The notes beneath the pieces were generated by a model. It did not search any database and was not told where the DNA came from. It saw nothing but the letters and a program-made list of their open reading frames with translations. Below, one piece after another: positions 27,121 through 37,806 of a stretch of 64,000 nucleotides of DNA. How positions within the stretch are numbered: the stretch's first letter is position 1; every line of letters begins with the position of its first letter. The DNA is from CAVTAV01 sp963732795 (lineage in GTDB: Bacteria > Pseudomonadota > Alphaproteobacteria > CAVTAV01). The stretch lies in NCBI GenBank assembly GCA_963732795.1, contig CAVTAV010000002.1, positions 496,001 through 560,000 on the forward strand. Direction: 5' to 3'. The translations under genes were made by a program, and so were the position numbers.

Positions 27121-28703
27121 ATGGCGACACCGCTCCCCAAAGGCGTCTCGGCCGAGGCGATGAACGGCGCGCTGGATCGGTTCCGGAAGATCGTCGGCAA
27201 GGAATGGGTGTTCACGGGCGACCAGCTTACGCCCTATGACGATCCCTACACGATCTCGAACGACGAGAACCAGTATAAGCCCTGCGGCCGCGGTCGGGCC
27301 TGCCTCGGTCGAGGAGGTGCAGGCGATCGTGCGGGCGGCGAACGAGTTCGGCGTGCCGCTCTGGCCGGTCTCGCGCGGCAACAATTTCGCCTATGGCGGC
27401 GCGGCGCCGGTGATGTCCGGCACGGTGGTGCTGGACATGAACCGGATGAACCGGATCCTCGAGGTGAACGAGGACTTCGGCTATGCGCTGGTCGAGCCCG
27501 GCGTCAGCTATTTCGATCTCTACGACTACATCCAGAAAAAGGGCCTGAAGCTTTGGCTCGACGTGCCCGATCCCGGCTGGGGCAGCGTCATGGGCAACGC
27601 GCTCGATCACGGCGTCGGCTACACGCCCTACGGCGACCATTTCGGCATGCAATGCGGCATGGAGGTGGTGCTGGCGAATGGCGAGACTGGTGCGCACGGG
27701 CATGGGCGCGCGTGCCCGGCAGCAGTACCTGGCAGCTCTTCAAATACGGCTACGGGCCGTATGTCGACGGCATGTTCTCGCAGTCGAATTTCGGCGTCGT
27801 GACCAAGATGGGCGTCTGGCTGATGCCGGATCCGGGCGGCTATCGGCCGTATCTCATCACGTTCGAGAACGAGGACGATATCGAGCAGGTGACGGAGAAG
27901 CTGCGGCCCCTGAAGGTCGGCAGCGTCATCCAGAACGGCGCGACCGTGCGGAGCCTCGTGCTGGATGCGGCGATCGCCGCAGCCGAAAAGCAAATACTAC
28001 TCCGGTGACGGCCCCATCCCGCCGAGCGTCGCGAAGAAGATCAAGGCCGATCTCGAGCTCGGCATGTGGAATTTCTGCGGCGCGCTTTACGGGCCGCCGC
28101 CCGTCATGGATACGCTTGTGGACCGCGATCCGGGATTCCTTCGCCGATATTCCGGGCGTGAAGTTCTATTTCCCCGAGGACCGGAAGAACAAGGACAACC
28201 CGGCCGACATCCTGATCCACCGCGCCGAGACGATGAAGGGCATTCCCAAGCTGACGGAATTCAACTTCCTGAACTGGAACGGCGGCGGCGGTCATGTCGG
28301 CTTCTCGCCGGTCTCGCCGATAACCGGGAAGGATGCGATCAAGCAATTCCACATGGTATCCGGCCGGGTGCGGGAATATGGCTTCGACTATATGGGCCTT
28401 TTCGCCATCGGCTGGCGCGAGATTCATCATGTGACGGTCATCGTCTACAACAAGAACGACCCGGACGAGCGCGCGAAGCTCGACAAGCTGTTCAACCTCA
28501 TGGTCGACGAAGCGGCGTCCGAGGGCTACGGCGAATACCGGACGCATATCCGCTATATGGATCGTATCGCCGCGACCTATGGCTGGAACGATAACGCGCT
28601 CTGGAAGATGCACGAGACGATCAAGGATGCGCTCGATCCCAACGGCATCCTCGCGCCCGGCAAATCCGGCATCTGGCCGAAGAACCGGAGGCCGCACCGA
28701 TGA
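27121..28703 (+). CDS. VAO/4-cresol-dehydrogenase-type flavoprotein, several frameshifts
   Basis: An FAD oxidase/dehydrogenase of about 525 residues, like the PchF subunit of p-cresol methylhydroxylase, eugenol hydroxylase or vanillyl-alcohol oxidase. The PCMH-type FAD fold shows PASVEEVQAIVRAANEFG, PLWPVSRGNNFAYGG and GWGSVMGNALDHGVGYTPYG. The C-terminal half has GFDYMGLFAIGWREIHHVT, a region that in this family carries the covalent flavin attachment, and the ending LDPNGILAPGKSGIWPK. The frame changes near 27285, 27690 (twice), 27985 and 28120, without in-frame stops between. It overlaps the cytochrome gene, its expected electron acceptor. Substrate probably a para-alkylphenol; not proven. 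Confidence 0.82.
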
Positions 28704-29054
28704 TCAGGCCAATTCTTGCCTCGCTCTGGCCGTCTTCATGGGCCTCGCGCCGCAACGCAGTGCCGATGCGGAGGAAGCCGCGCGGCACGGCCCTGCTCAC
28801 CGGCGCCGAGATCTTCGCCAAGAACTGTTCCTATTGCCATGCGCCGGGCGACGAACATGCCGGCACCCGCCAACTGCGCGACACGCGCGGCGAGGAATTC
28901 GCGGTGCTGCAACAGCGCACCGATCTGCAGTCCGGATTACGTCGAGACCATCGTCCGCCACGGCCTCAACGCCATGCCGCCCTTCAAGCCGACCGTCATC
29001 ACAGACGCCGAGCTCGACCGGCTGGCGAAATATCTGGCCAAGGGGAACGACTGA
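28700..29054 (+). CDS. c-type cytochrome, probable partner subunit of the flavoprotein, frameshifted
   Basis: A small exported cytochrome c of about 115 residues. The haem site is KNCSYCHAPGDEHAG (CxxCH), and the distal part is GLNAMPPFKPTVITDAELD with the axial Met. This plan matches the PchC-type subunit of 4-cresol dehydrogenase. Reading the signal peptide needs frame changes near 28722 and 28780 (MIRPILAS, then LAVFMGLAPQRSADAEE), and another occurs near 28928. The start overlaps the flavoprotein stop (ATGA), which supports a two-subunit enzyme. Confidence 0.78.
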
Positions 29055-29401
29055 GGTCCCGGCGGATCGCGAGTTCAAAAGGACTTGCTTTTCGGAGTTG
29101 CCCGATCTTTCTGTGGATAGACGGATTGTGCGGCCGAATTGCCACAGGGATCGAACGCTTCGCTTTCGCCTTTGACGTGCTCGAACTCGGTCGCATTTGC
29201 GGCCGAAAATTGAGATTTTGCGGCTCTTTAGGCCCCGACTGGGATGTTTCGGCAACATTGAACGTTTATCATGGTGTTTTCAATACTAGTATCGATTTTC
29301 AACTATCTTCAAACCCCCCGTCATTGCTAAGCTGAAAGGCGCGATCAACGCAGCAAGGGTGCGGGAACAGCACCCGATCTTGGGCCGGAGTATGGGGGCG
29401 G
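29055..29401. other. Gene-free stretch with AT-rich end
   Basis: No convincing gene on either strand. The second half (about 29250-29330) is AT-richer than its surroundings and may hold the promoter of the oxygenase gene that begins at 29402. No operator or terminator could be assigned. Confidence 0.4.
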
Positions 29402-30493
29402 GTGACCGCAGCAACTTCAGATTTCGTTGACGAAATCGTCCTGTCGGACGACTACGATGCGTGCGGCCGGCACGACGATGCGATCAACATGCTCGCGCGG
29501 GCGACCAAGCGCGGCGACGTCGAGGCGATGACCCGTCCTCGGCAAGCGGCTGCTGGTCGGCGACCGGGCCCCGCATCTCCCCGCCGACGGGGCGCGCTTC
29601 CTGTCCGATGCCGCCCGGCTCGGCGGCGGCGAGGCGGCCTGTACCCTTGCGGTCCTCGTCGGCGCCGGCGCTTTCTTCAAGCAGGACTGGAACGGCGCGC
29701 TGAACCTGCTGCTCACGGCCGCCGAGCGCGGCTGGCGGCCGGCGCAGGACCAGATCCGCGTGTTGGCCGAAGACCGCGTACTTGCCGAACGCGCCACGGG
29801 ATCGGGCCGCATACGCCGATATCTGGCGGCGGCTCGCGATGACCATCGATTTCGCCATTGGAACAGTGCGACCGCCGGGGACTACGCTCAACGACGCGCC
29901 GCTCGTCCGTTCCTTCCCCGATCTGGTGCCGCGCCGGGTCTGCGACTGGCTGATCGAGCGCGCGGGGCACAAGACTCGACCGGCGCGCGTCTACGATGCC
30001 CAGGCCGGCCAGGAGACGATCCACGAGACACGGACCAACACGGCCGCCTCGTTCGATTTCCTTCAGACCGACATGGTGATGCTGCTCGATGCAGAACCGC
30101 ATGGCCGCCGCCGGCGGGTTGCCGCTCTCGCATTTCGAAGCGTCGACCGTCCTGCATTACGCCCTCGGCGAGGAAATCACGAACCATTTCGATTTCGTCG
30201 ATCCCCGCACACCGAATCACGCCGCCGAGATGGAAAGCATGGCCAGCGGGTGATCACGTTCCTGGTCTATCTGAACGGCGATTACGACGGCGGGGAAACC
30301 GAGTTTCCGAAGGTCGGTCTCTCCCATAAGGGCAGCTCGGCGAAGGCATGTATTTCGTCAACGCGCATGCCGGACGGAAAGCCGGATTTGCGCACGGTCC
30401 ATGCCGGGCCGGCCGCCGACACACGGAGAAAAATGGATTTTTTCGCAGTTCATTCGGGACCGGCAGGTGCTGACATCGACGCGCATGCCGTAA
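29402..30493 (+). CDS. Prolyl-4-hydroxylase-like 2OG-Fe(II) oxygenase with Sel1/TPR-like N-terminus, many frameshifts
   Basis: Reconstructed length about 360 residues. The N-terminal third (DDYDACGRHDDAINMLARAT; QDWNGALNLLLTAAERGW) resembles Sel1/TPR helices. The C-terminal part is a P4H-type dioxygenase: LHYALGEEITNHFDFVDP carries the HxD iron ligands, VITFLVYLNGDYDGGETEFP follows, then TVHAG with the distal His and GEKWIFSQFIRDR with the 2-oxoglutarate-binding Lys. At least six frame changes (near 29535, 29790, 30095, 30235, 30340, 30420) break it. The start is GTG. It lies between the flavoprotein pair and a TonB receptor on the same strand. As read, no functional protein is possible. Confidence 0.72.
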
Positions 30494-30741
30494 CCGCGCC
30501 CGAAGCGCGGACCATTCAGGGGATTACGTACAACTTAGAACAGAGAGGGGAAAACGGGGATAAAGCAAACGAATAAAAATGCAGCTTGAGTACTGCGTTA
30601 AATGGAGGATGGCAGCGCTAAGCATGAACAATAGCGCGCAATAAAAATCAGAAGTAACGGTGGAATGAGCTGAACGAAAGTTGGCCCGGTTATCGGCCGT
30701 TCTCTCGTAACGCTTGAATTGCAATTAGGGAGATCTGAATA

Positions 30742-33700
30742 ATGTCAAACAAAATTTCAGCAAGAAGGCCGCATCTGCTTACTCTTGCTGCACTGCTAGG
30801 CACGACGGCGCTGTCTACAATGGCCGTCATGCCGGCAATCGCCCAGGATGATGGAACTCAGGCGCCCGCACCGGCCCCGAATGCGCCGGCGGAAAAGAGC
30901 GCGACGCCCGAAATCACGATTACCGGGTCACGCATCGTTCGCAAAGACTTCACGGCGCCGAGCCCGACCGTGACGGTGCAGAGCCAGTCCTTCGACCAGA
31001 TCAGCACGATTGGCATCGAAAACGTGATGAACCAGTTGCCGCAGTTCGTCCCCGGCGGCTCCGGCGGAGGCCCCGGCGCAGGAACCCAGTTCGGCACGGG
31101 CGACGTGCAGGCGACGCCGTTCAATTCGCCGGGTCTTTCGACCCTCAACCTGCGCGGCATCGGCGTGTTCCGTAACCTGGTCCTTATCGATGGCCGGCGC
31201 GGACAGCCTGCCAACCCCACCCTCGTGGTCGACATCAACACGATCCCGGCAGCGGCGATCGACAACGTCGAAATCATCACGGGCGGCGCTTCGGCGGTGT
31301 ATGGCGCGGACGCCGTGTCCGGTGTCGTCAATATCAAGCTGAAGCATGACTACGAAGGCATCACGCTTGATGCGCAAAGCGGCATCAGCCAGCGGGGCGA
31401 TGGTCCGGAAACCCGCATCAGCGCGTTGGTCGGTGGCAATTTCGGAGGCGGCCGCGGCAACGTGATGTTTGGCGCCGAATGGGATCACCGCCAAGGCATC
31501 TTCAGCGCGGACCGCAGTTGGCAGCGCAATTTCTGGTCCGATCCGACGACCGGCGGCGGCGGCCCAGACTATACTTACTGGTCGCCTAATGCCTTCAATC
31601 ATCCGACCCAGGCCGCGGTCGACTCCGTCTTCTCTGACCTTCCGGCCGGTTCGGTCAATCCTATCCAGTCGTTCTACGTCAATCCGGACGGCACCGTCTT
31701 TACCCAGTGCGGACCGGGAGCCTCGCACTACACCGGACCAATCGACGGGGTCAACACCAAGATCGACTCTGACTGGCTGCATTCAGCACAACTTCACGCA
31801 GGGGTACATGAGCAGCCCCCTGGCGCGGTACTCATTTTACGGTAAGGCCGAGTATAACCTTACCGATGACATGACGTTCTATGCCCAAGGCACGTTCAGC
31901 GACGTGAAGGTCAATCAGATCCTGAACTATGCGCCGGCAACGTCGTTCTGGATTGCGAACCCGCTCAATGATGCCAATCACCCGGTTCCGCCGGAACTGG
32001 CTACGCTATTGAATAATCGTGAAAGTCCGTTCGGCGCCCGTTCCCGCCGAGCAGTGCTTGGGGTTTGTCCCGAAACCTCGACTTTCTTGGGGCGCGGCGC
32101 TCGGAAAATCTGACCACCCAGTACCAGATGCTGGCCGGCTTCAAGGGAATGCTGCCGTTCAAGGACTGGACCTACGACATCTATGGATCTCACGGTCAGA
32201 CGACGATTATCAACAATGGTTACGGCTACGCATCCACTGAGCGCTACTTTGCTGTGGTCCAAGGTGTGCCAAGTGTGAACGTGCCAGCGCTATGGCAGTG
32301 GATCCGTCTACGGGCCCTGCAGTAGGCAGCAAGGCGCCATCCATCAATTGGGGCCAGAACTTCGTGTACGCTCCGGTTCTGGGCACCCAGATTTCGTGCA
32401 CGACCGGCTTGCCATTGTTCGCCAGCTTCACGCCTTCACAGGATTGTTTAAACGCCATCGGGGTGACCCTTGTCCAAACTACGAGGATCAAACAGGACAT
32501 CGCGGAAATCGACCTCCAGGGCGGACTGTTCGATCTGCCGGCGGGCGAGGTCCGAGGCTCTTTAGGCGCGGATTATCGTCGGGATCGTTCCATCTACAAG
32601 CCCGACACGGCACTCGATAGTGAGTCGGTCTTCGACCATCCGGTCGGCCTGTTCCCGTCCAACGACTTGGCGGGCTCGACCAGCGTGAAAGAAGTCTATG
32701 GCGAGTTGCTGATTCCTGTGCTGAAGGATCTGCCGGCGGTTCAGAATATCGATCTCGAACTCGGCGGCCGTCTTTCGGACTTCAAGGGAATCGGCACCAT
32801 CGGGACCTACAAAGCGCTGAGCAACTGGCAGGTCACTAGCTGGCTCTCGCTTCGTGGCGGTTATAACCGGGCCAACCGGGCACCGAACGTGGCCGAAGCC
32901 TACACGGCGCCGACGCAAAGCGTGATCTTCTTCCCCGGCGCCGACCCTTGCCTGTCCAACACGACGAACGCTTGGGGTAATCTGCCGTCAAACCCGAACC
33001 AGGCGCAGGTTAGGGCGCTGTGTTCCGCTCTGATCGGCAATCCGAACTCGCAGTGGAACCAGGATCCGTCCGCAATCGTCGGACCGTTCCCGTTCAACTT
33101 CCCGTTCGAAATCGGCGTCACGTCGGGTAACCCGAACCTGAAGAACGAAACCGCCGATACGATTACCTTGGGCGGCGTCATTCGTTCTCCGGTCGACAGC
33201 GGCGTCCTCAGCAACATGACGATGACGCTCGACTACTACTCGATCAAGATCAAGAACGAGATCCAGCAGGCGGATGCATGGACGCTTTATGCCCAGTGCT
33301 TCAACGTATTTGGGGATAACCCGACCTACGATCCGAACTACATCTCTTGTCAAGACGATCCACCGCGATCCGGTTGTCGGTTATCGTCAGTCCGTCGACA
33401 CGCAGTTCATCAATACCGGCACTCTAAAGACCGCCGGTCTCGATGTTGCGTTCGTCTGGAACATCGCGATGAGCGATATCGGGGATGAACGACTCCGGCT
33501 CGTTGAACGTCAATGTCCAGGGCAACTATCTGTTCAGCTTCAAGCAACAGAACGCCCCGGGCTTGCCGTTCGAAAACGATGCCGGAACGTTGGCGAGCAG
33601 TGGCCATTACCGGTGGCGCACAACGACTAACTTCACCTATGTGCGTAATATGTGGTCGGCTGGGTTGCGCTGGATTCACTTGCCGTCCATCAAGGACGCC

Positions 33701-33945
33701 AGCTACGCCACCAATCCGGCGACAAACGCCCTGCCTGATTGGTTCGTACGACAAATTCTCTCTGTACGGGAGTTGGTCGATCACCGACCACGTCACGCTC
33801 CGGGCGGGCATCGATAACGTCTGGATTCCAATCCCAGGCGGACGGGGTCGACCCTGTTGCTGGAACGGGCGGTACCGGCTTCCAGACGACCTACTATGAT
33901 CCGATCGGCCGGCGCTTCTACGGCGGCGTTCGGTTCAACATGTAA
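30742..33945 (+). CDS. TonB-dependent outer-membrane receptor, many frameshifts
   Basis: A receptor of about 1060 residues for active uptake across the outer membrane. MSNKISARRPHLLTLAALLG starts a signal peptide ending near AIAQ. The plug begins EITITGSRIVRKDFTAPSP and includes NLRGIGVFRNLVLIDGRR and GGASAVYGADAVSGVVNI. The barrel closes with IGRRFYGGVRFNM, ending in the usual hydrophobic-aromatic strand. The first 340 residues are intact; frame changes follow near 31785, 32030, 32300, 33355, 33485, 33745 and 33830. The type (ITVTGSRI, proline-alanine rich N-tail) is common in sphingomonads and Caulobacter. Ligand unknown. Confidence 0.85.
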
Positions 33946-33968
33946 AGCCAGTCGGCTTCACAAATATG

Positions 33969-33999
33969 AACGGCGGGTGGAAACACCCGCCGTTTTTTT
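33969..33999 (+). terminator. Intrinsic terminator after the TonB receptor
   Basis: An 11-bp stem AACGGCGGGTG / CACCCGCCGTT with GAAA loop is followed by seven T. It lies 23 bases after the receptor stop. Confidence 0.92.
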
Positions 34000-34107
34000 A
34001 TCCCGCGCCGAAGTATGGAAGATACAGTTCGGAAGCGAAAACGCCCGACTTCTACTACTGTATCTCGCCGGTGACGTTGTAGCCCTGATAAATGCTCGCG
34101 GGCACTG

Positions 34108-34257
34108 TCACGCCGCTTGAGGATTCTTGTTGGCCTGCTTCTGGGCCTCCTTGCTCGCTTCCTTCGAAGCATCTTTTTGGCTTGCGTCATGGGTCGCGCA
34201 ACCGAGGGTTAACCCGCCGCGAAGAGCGCCAAGACTCATAGTCCGCAAATACCGCAT
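34108..34257 (-). CDS. Small lipoprotein, 49 residues
   Basis: A short ORF (MRYLRTMSLGALRGGLTLGC...) with a lipobox-like LTLGC at residue about 20 and a hydrophilic tail rich in Lys, Ala and Gln (KEASKEAQKQANKNPQAA). A GGAGG ribosome site lies seven bases before ATG, which makes it a credible gene. It resembles small coat lipoproteins by composition, not by family. It lies on the same strand as, and downstream of, the SnoaL gene; the receptor terminator on the other strand ends about 110 bases away. Confidence 0.55.
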   Translation of the reverse strand: MRYLRTMSLGALRGGLTLGCATHDASQKDASKEASKEAQKQANKNPQAA

Positions 34258-34370
34258 GCCAGCCTCCAGTTCCGGCCAGTAGGAATAGATTAGTTCAATC
34301 TAAGCCGTCTCCGGCCCTGTTTCAAGCGACCGGGGGCGGCCTCACCTCAAACCGACAGGTGTCTGAGCCC

Positions 34371-34934
34371 TCAATGGGCCGGGTTGGGCCTCCCCATCGC
34401 GGCGCGGGCCTTGAGCTGCTCGTTGAAGATCGTGCGGGTCTGGAAGTACCACTCGCCGTCTTCCTTCACGAGCTCGTTCTCGAAATGACCATAGGCGCCG
34501 AGCTCCGGCTTCCGCTCGGGATTGTTGTTGCCGAGCTCGAACCAGTAGGCGACCGATTTGGCGTGGTTGCCGTCGATCTTGACCACCAGATTGGTCAGGA
34601 AGTGCCGGGCCGCCGGCGGATGGTCGCCCGCCGTCTCCTTGGTGTCGCCGAAGCCGGCGCTGCTGTGCTGCTCCTGCATGAATTTGCGGATCGCCTCGCG
34701 CCCCTTGACCACGCCGCCGGCCCAGGTCAGCACGCCGTCCTTGGCGAACGTGTCGGCATAGGCATCGGCATCGCGGAAATCCATCGCGAACAGATACCGC
34801 GCCTCGAGCTGCTCGATCTTCGAGCGGTCGTCGGAAAAACTATCGCCCGCCATGGCACTCGTCCCGGCCGAAACCAGCATGGCGGCCGCAAAAATCAGAC
34901 TTCGCGGCAGGGTGCCGCGCGTAAACAACCTCAT
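34371..34934 (-). CDS. Exported SnoaL-like (NTF2-fold) protein
   Basis: A 187-residue protein with signal peptide (LIFAAAMLVSAGTSAMA) and a SnoaL_4-type NTF2 fold: IEQLEARYLFAMDFRDADAYADTFAKDG, HFLTNLVVKIDG, YWFELG and GHFENELVKEDGEWYF (only short parts decide the call). The cytosolic relatives act as dehydratases or isomerases on hydrophobic ring substrates; an exported version suggests a periplasmic binding or isomerase role. It is the last large gene of the minus-strand operon that starts with the spinster-type MFS gene. Confidence 0.82.
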   Translation of the reverse strand: MRLFTRGTLPRSLIFAAAMLVSAGTSAMAGDSFSDDRSKIEQLEARYLFAMDFRDADAYADTFAKDGVLTWAGGVVKGREAIRKFMQEQHSSAGFGDTKETAGDHPPAARHFLTNLVVKIDGNHAKSVAYWFELGNNNPERKPELGAYGHFENELVKEDGEWYFQTRTIFNEQLKARAAMGRPNPAH

Positions 34935-34967
34935 GTCCCCCTCCTCTTTTCATGGCGGAAATCCCGT

Positions 34968-35745
34968 TCACTGGACTGTGCAAGGCCTCGGATCCCAGCC
35001 CTTCTTGTCCGGGATCCGTTTGAAATTGGCGCTCAAGACATATTCGCTGCGTCAGATATTCGGGATCGTCTACAATCGTCTTGACCACCAGATATTCCGT
35101 GCCGTCGAAACCCGGCAGGATGTCGTAATACTCGGTCACGACCGCGTTTGCGCTGTAGGGCACGCCGTTCTTTCGGATATAGCCCGGCCGCGCCTTGGTC
35201 GTGACGGTCTTGAGCGCGATCGCCTTTGGCGTGGGCGGGGCGAATCCGTTGTTGAGCCCGCGCATCTCCCACTCGGCCTTGGTGACGCCCTGCCAGCCCG
35301 GATCGGCGGGCTTGTCGGGCGCCTTGCCGAAATAGGCGGTGCGGACCTGCTTGCCGGCGTCGAACTCGAAGGTCAGGGTCTCGTCGTCGGCCCAGGAGAT
35401 GTGCATCCGGGTCGGGATCTGCATGATCGCGGGCGCGCCGTAGCCCTTGCAGGCGAGACCGGCCTTTTTGTCGGCGTCCGGGTCCCATTTCATGGCCATC
35501 TGGGTGGCCTTGGGTGTGAGGAAGATGCCTTCGAAGTCGCCCTTGGGCGGTGTCACCATCCGGAAACGCCAGTTCTCGTCCACGATCGAGACCCAATAGC
35601 CGGTAAGGTCGTAAGGCGCCATCTGCTTCGGCGACTTGTGCATCGACACGGGTGGCCCGTTCTGAGCGATAACGGCGGTGAACGGCAGAGCCGAGAAAAT
35701 TGCGGCGGCGGCCAGGAGTGTGCGAATCTTGCGCGTCATTTTCAT
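34968..35745 (-). CDS. Secreted protein of unknown function, one frameshift
   Basis: About 258 residues with signal peptide LLAAAAIFSALPFTAVIA. The mature part starts DLTGYWVSIVDENWRFRMV, and has MHISWADDETLTFEFDAG, RKNGVPYSANAVVTEYYDIL and, after a frame change near 35050, YVLSANFKRIPDKKGW ending CTVQ. Its plan (opening TGYW, then a beta-rich body, then a late EY block and Cys-containing end) resembles the proteins at 36778 and 51809, so they may be remote paralogues with a lipocalin-like beta fold. It lies four bases after the MBL gene. Function unknown. Confidence 0.65.
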
Positions 35746-35748
35746 GGC

Positions 35749-36775
35749 CTACTCTTTGGTCGCGTTCTTGTCGACGCTCGTCGCCGCGGACAGGCTCTTG
35801 TAAGCCATGGTCACGAAGTTCTCCGCCGTCGCGGGGCCGCTCTTTGTGGCATAGCGGCCGTCGAAATCGAAGGTAGGCTTGGCCGCGAGCACTTCTTTGA
35901 GCGACTTGCCCTTCTTGATCAGGTCCTTGATCCGGTCGCGCACGATCGAGAGCATCTCGCGATACCAGATGATGTCGCCCATCTCGGTCGCCCGGCCGTG
36001 GCCCGGAATGAGAAGCGTTCCGCCGTCCACGCCGTAATCGGCGACCATCATGCCGATGATCTTGGTCTCGGCGTCGATCAGGCCCTGCAGGCTGCCGCCG
36101 CCATCGACATCGATCACCGGGTAAGTGGTCATCTGAAACAGGTCGCCGACCGAAATGACGTCGGATTTGCGGAAGAACACGATGCTGTCGCCGTCCGTCG
36201 CGGCCGCCGGCATGTGCATGATCCGCACGGCCTGGCCGTTGAAAAAGAGGTCCTTACCGGCCGTGAAATAGGTGTCGGTCGGCCAGGCCTCCACGGGCAT
36301 CTTCGCCTTTTGCCCGGTCGGGGCGCTAAGGTGGTTGAGGACCGTCTCGAACGAGATGATGGCCGCGCCCTGCGCCGCGTCGGTGATGTCGAACGCGACA
36401 TTGCCACCGGTGACGGTGGCGCCGGCCTTGCGGATCGCCGCATTGCCGCCGACGTGATCGTCGCGGTAGCTGGTGTCGACGACATAGCGGATCGGCTTGT
36501 CCGAGATTGCCCGGATCGCGGCCAGAACCTTGTCGGATAGCTCGCCATACAAGGTATCGACGACCAGGATGCCGCTAGGGCCGACCTGGACCGTCATGTT
36601 CGAGCCCGCGCCCGACAGCATGTAAATGTCGGGCCGGATCTGAAGCGTCTCGATCTGGACCTTGTCGAAGTCGATCTTCGGCTCGTCCATGGCCTTAGAC
36701 GCCGCGAAGGCGCTCGGCGAGGCGAGCACCGCCCCGACGAGAAGGGCGCCCGCGCCCAGGAAACGGAAATTGCAT
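35749..36775 (-). CDS. Exported MBL-fold protein with degenerate metal site
   Basis: About 340 residues of metallo-beta-lactamase fold: SNMTVQVGPSGILVVDTLYG is the usual first block. The zinc motif HxHxDH is replaced by TSYRDDHVGGN (both first His lost, Asp-His kept). The next ligand region reads MHMPAAATDGDS where PGHTxGD is usual; the last His is kept in LIPGHGR. So a classical binuclear zinc site is unlikely. The signal peptide (FRFLGAGALLVGAVLASPSAFA) is in frame with the body, but the only upstream ATG (36775) needs one base shift near 36772. It overlaps no gene and follows the 36778 gene by two bases. Confidence 0.8.
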
Positions 36776-36777
36776 GC

Positions 36778-37689
36778 TCATTGGCCGAACGAGAAGTTGG
36801 TGAGCGGATGGTCGGGCTCAGGCGGCATCGGCATCTTGGCGATCTTCTTCTGATACTCGGGATACATGGTCTCCGCCCCGCCTTGGGTTGCCTTAAAGGG
36901 GATTTGATGACGCTGGGCGTATTCGATCAGGGCCTTGTTCTCCCCCGGCAAATAGCTCGGGATGGTGCCTTCGGGCCGAACCACCTCGATAACCTCCTCG
37001 CACGGATACGCCGCGATTTGGCGGTCGATCGTGCGATCGAAGTCGCGGTTCCTGATGAACGGCTCCTCGAGATAGAGCGGGTCCTTGATGATGACGGTCC
37101 AGGTCAGCTTGTCGTTGTCATGCATGTCGAGATATTCGATGACCTGGGCCTTGTCGCTTCTCGGGATGCCGTTGCGCCGGATGTAGAATTCCAGGAGATG
37201 ACTCGTGGTGATTTTCAGGATGGCTTTGTCCGGGCCCATGAACTCGCCGGTCGAGAAACCCATTGATGTGTAAGGTGCGAGATCCGAGGGATGCGGCCGG
37301 CCGTCCATCCAGATAGTACGCTCGGTCTGCCAGGCGAAATAATGGATGTGAACCGCGACCAGCTTCTGGGTCTCGCGGTCGCGCTCCTCCCAGATCCGGG
37401 CGTCGGAGAAGTTCTGGGCGTAATCCGCGGCATGGACGCGGCATTGATATTCGGGAATGGCGAACAGCGAGGGATCCCAGGTCTCGGCCCGCATCCGGCC
37501 GGCAGCATTGACCGGCAGGCCGCCGAAATCGCCGATCTCGGAGCCCGGCGCGCGCTCGGCCCAGTCCTCCTGGGTGATCGCGCCCCACACGCCCGAAAAA
37601 TCGGTATAGGCGCGGGCGGGCGGCGCGGCCAACAGGCCTCCTCCGACAAGCGCCGCAGCGGCGAGCGCCTTTAGTCGATAGTCCTTCAT
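36778..37689 (-). CDS. Secreted protein of unknown function (WMDGR-type)
   Basis: A 303-residue exported protein; MKDYRLKALAAAALVGGGLL begins the signal peptide, cleaved near ARA. The mature N-terminus TDFSGVWGAITQEDW resembles a lipocalin-like start (SG-W). WMDGRPHPSDLAPYTSMGF is shared in form with the 51809-52619 protein (MDGRKHSDP...). FYIRRNGIPRSDKAQVIEYL recalls the RKNGVPYS... block of the 34968 protein. No named function. It is the second gene of the MFS-led operon and overlaps the MBL start region by two-base spacing. Confidence 0.7.
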   Translation of the reverse strand: MKDYRLKALAAAALVGGGLLAAPPARAYTDFSGVWGAITQEDWAERAPGSEIGDFGGLPVNAAGRMRAETWDPSLFAIPEYQCRVHAADYAQNFSDARIWEERDRETQKLVAVHIHYFAWQTERTIWMDGRPHPSDLAPYTSMGFSTGEFMGPDKAILKITTSHLLEFYIRRNGIPRSDKAQVIEYLDMHDNDKLTWTVIIKDPLYLEEPFIRNRDFDRTIDRQIAAYPCEEVIEVVRPEGTIPSYLPGENKALIEYAQRHQIPFKATQGGAETMYPEYQKKIAKMPMPPEPDHPLTNFSFGQ

Positions 37690-37806
37690 CTTGCTGGAAC
37701 CTCGCTTTTCCGCTCGTGCTGCGGCCAAATACCATCGCTTCAGCACGAGAGAAACTGAAATCTCAAATGCCGGAATCTATTCGACAATCGAACGTCGCCA
37801 ACCGGA

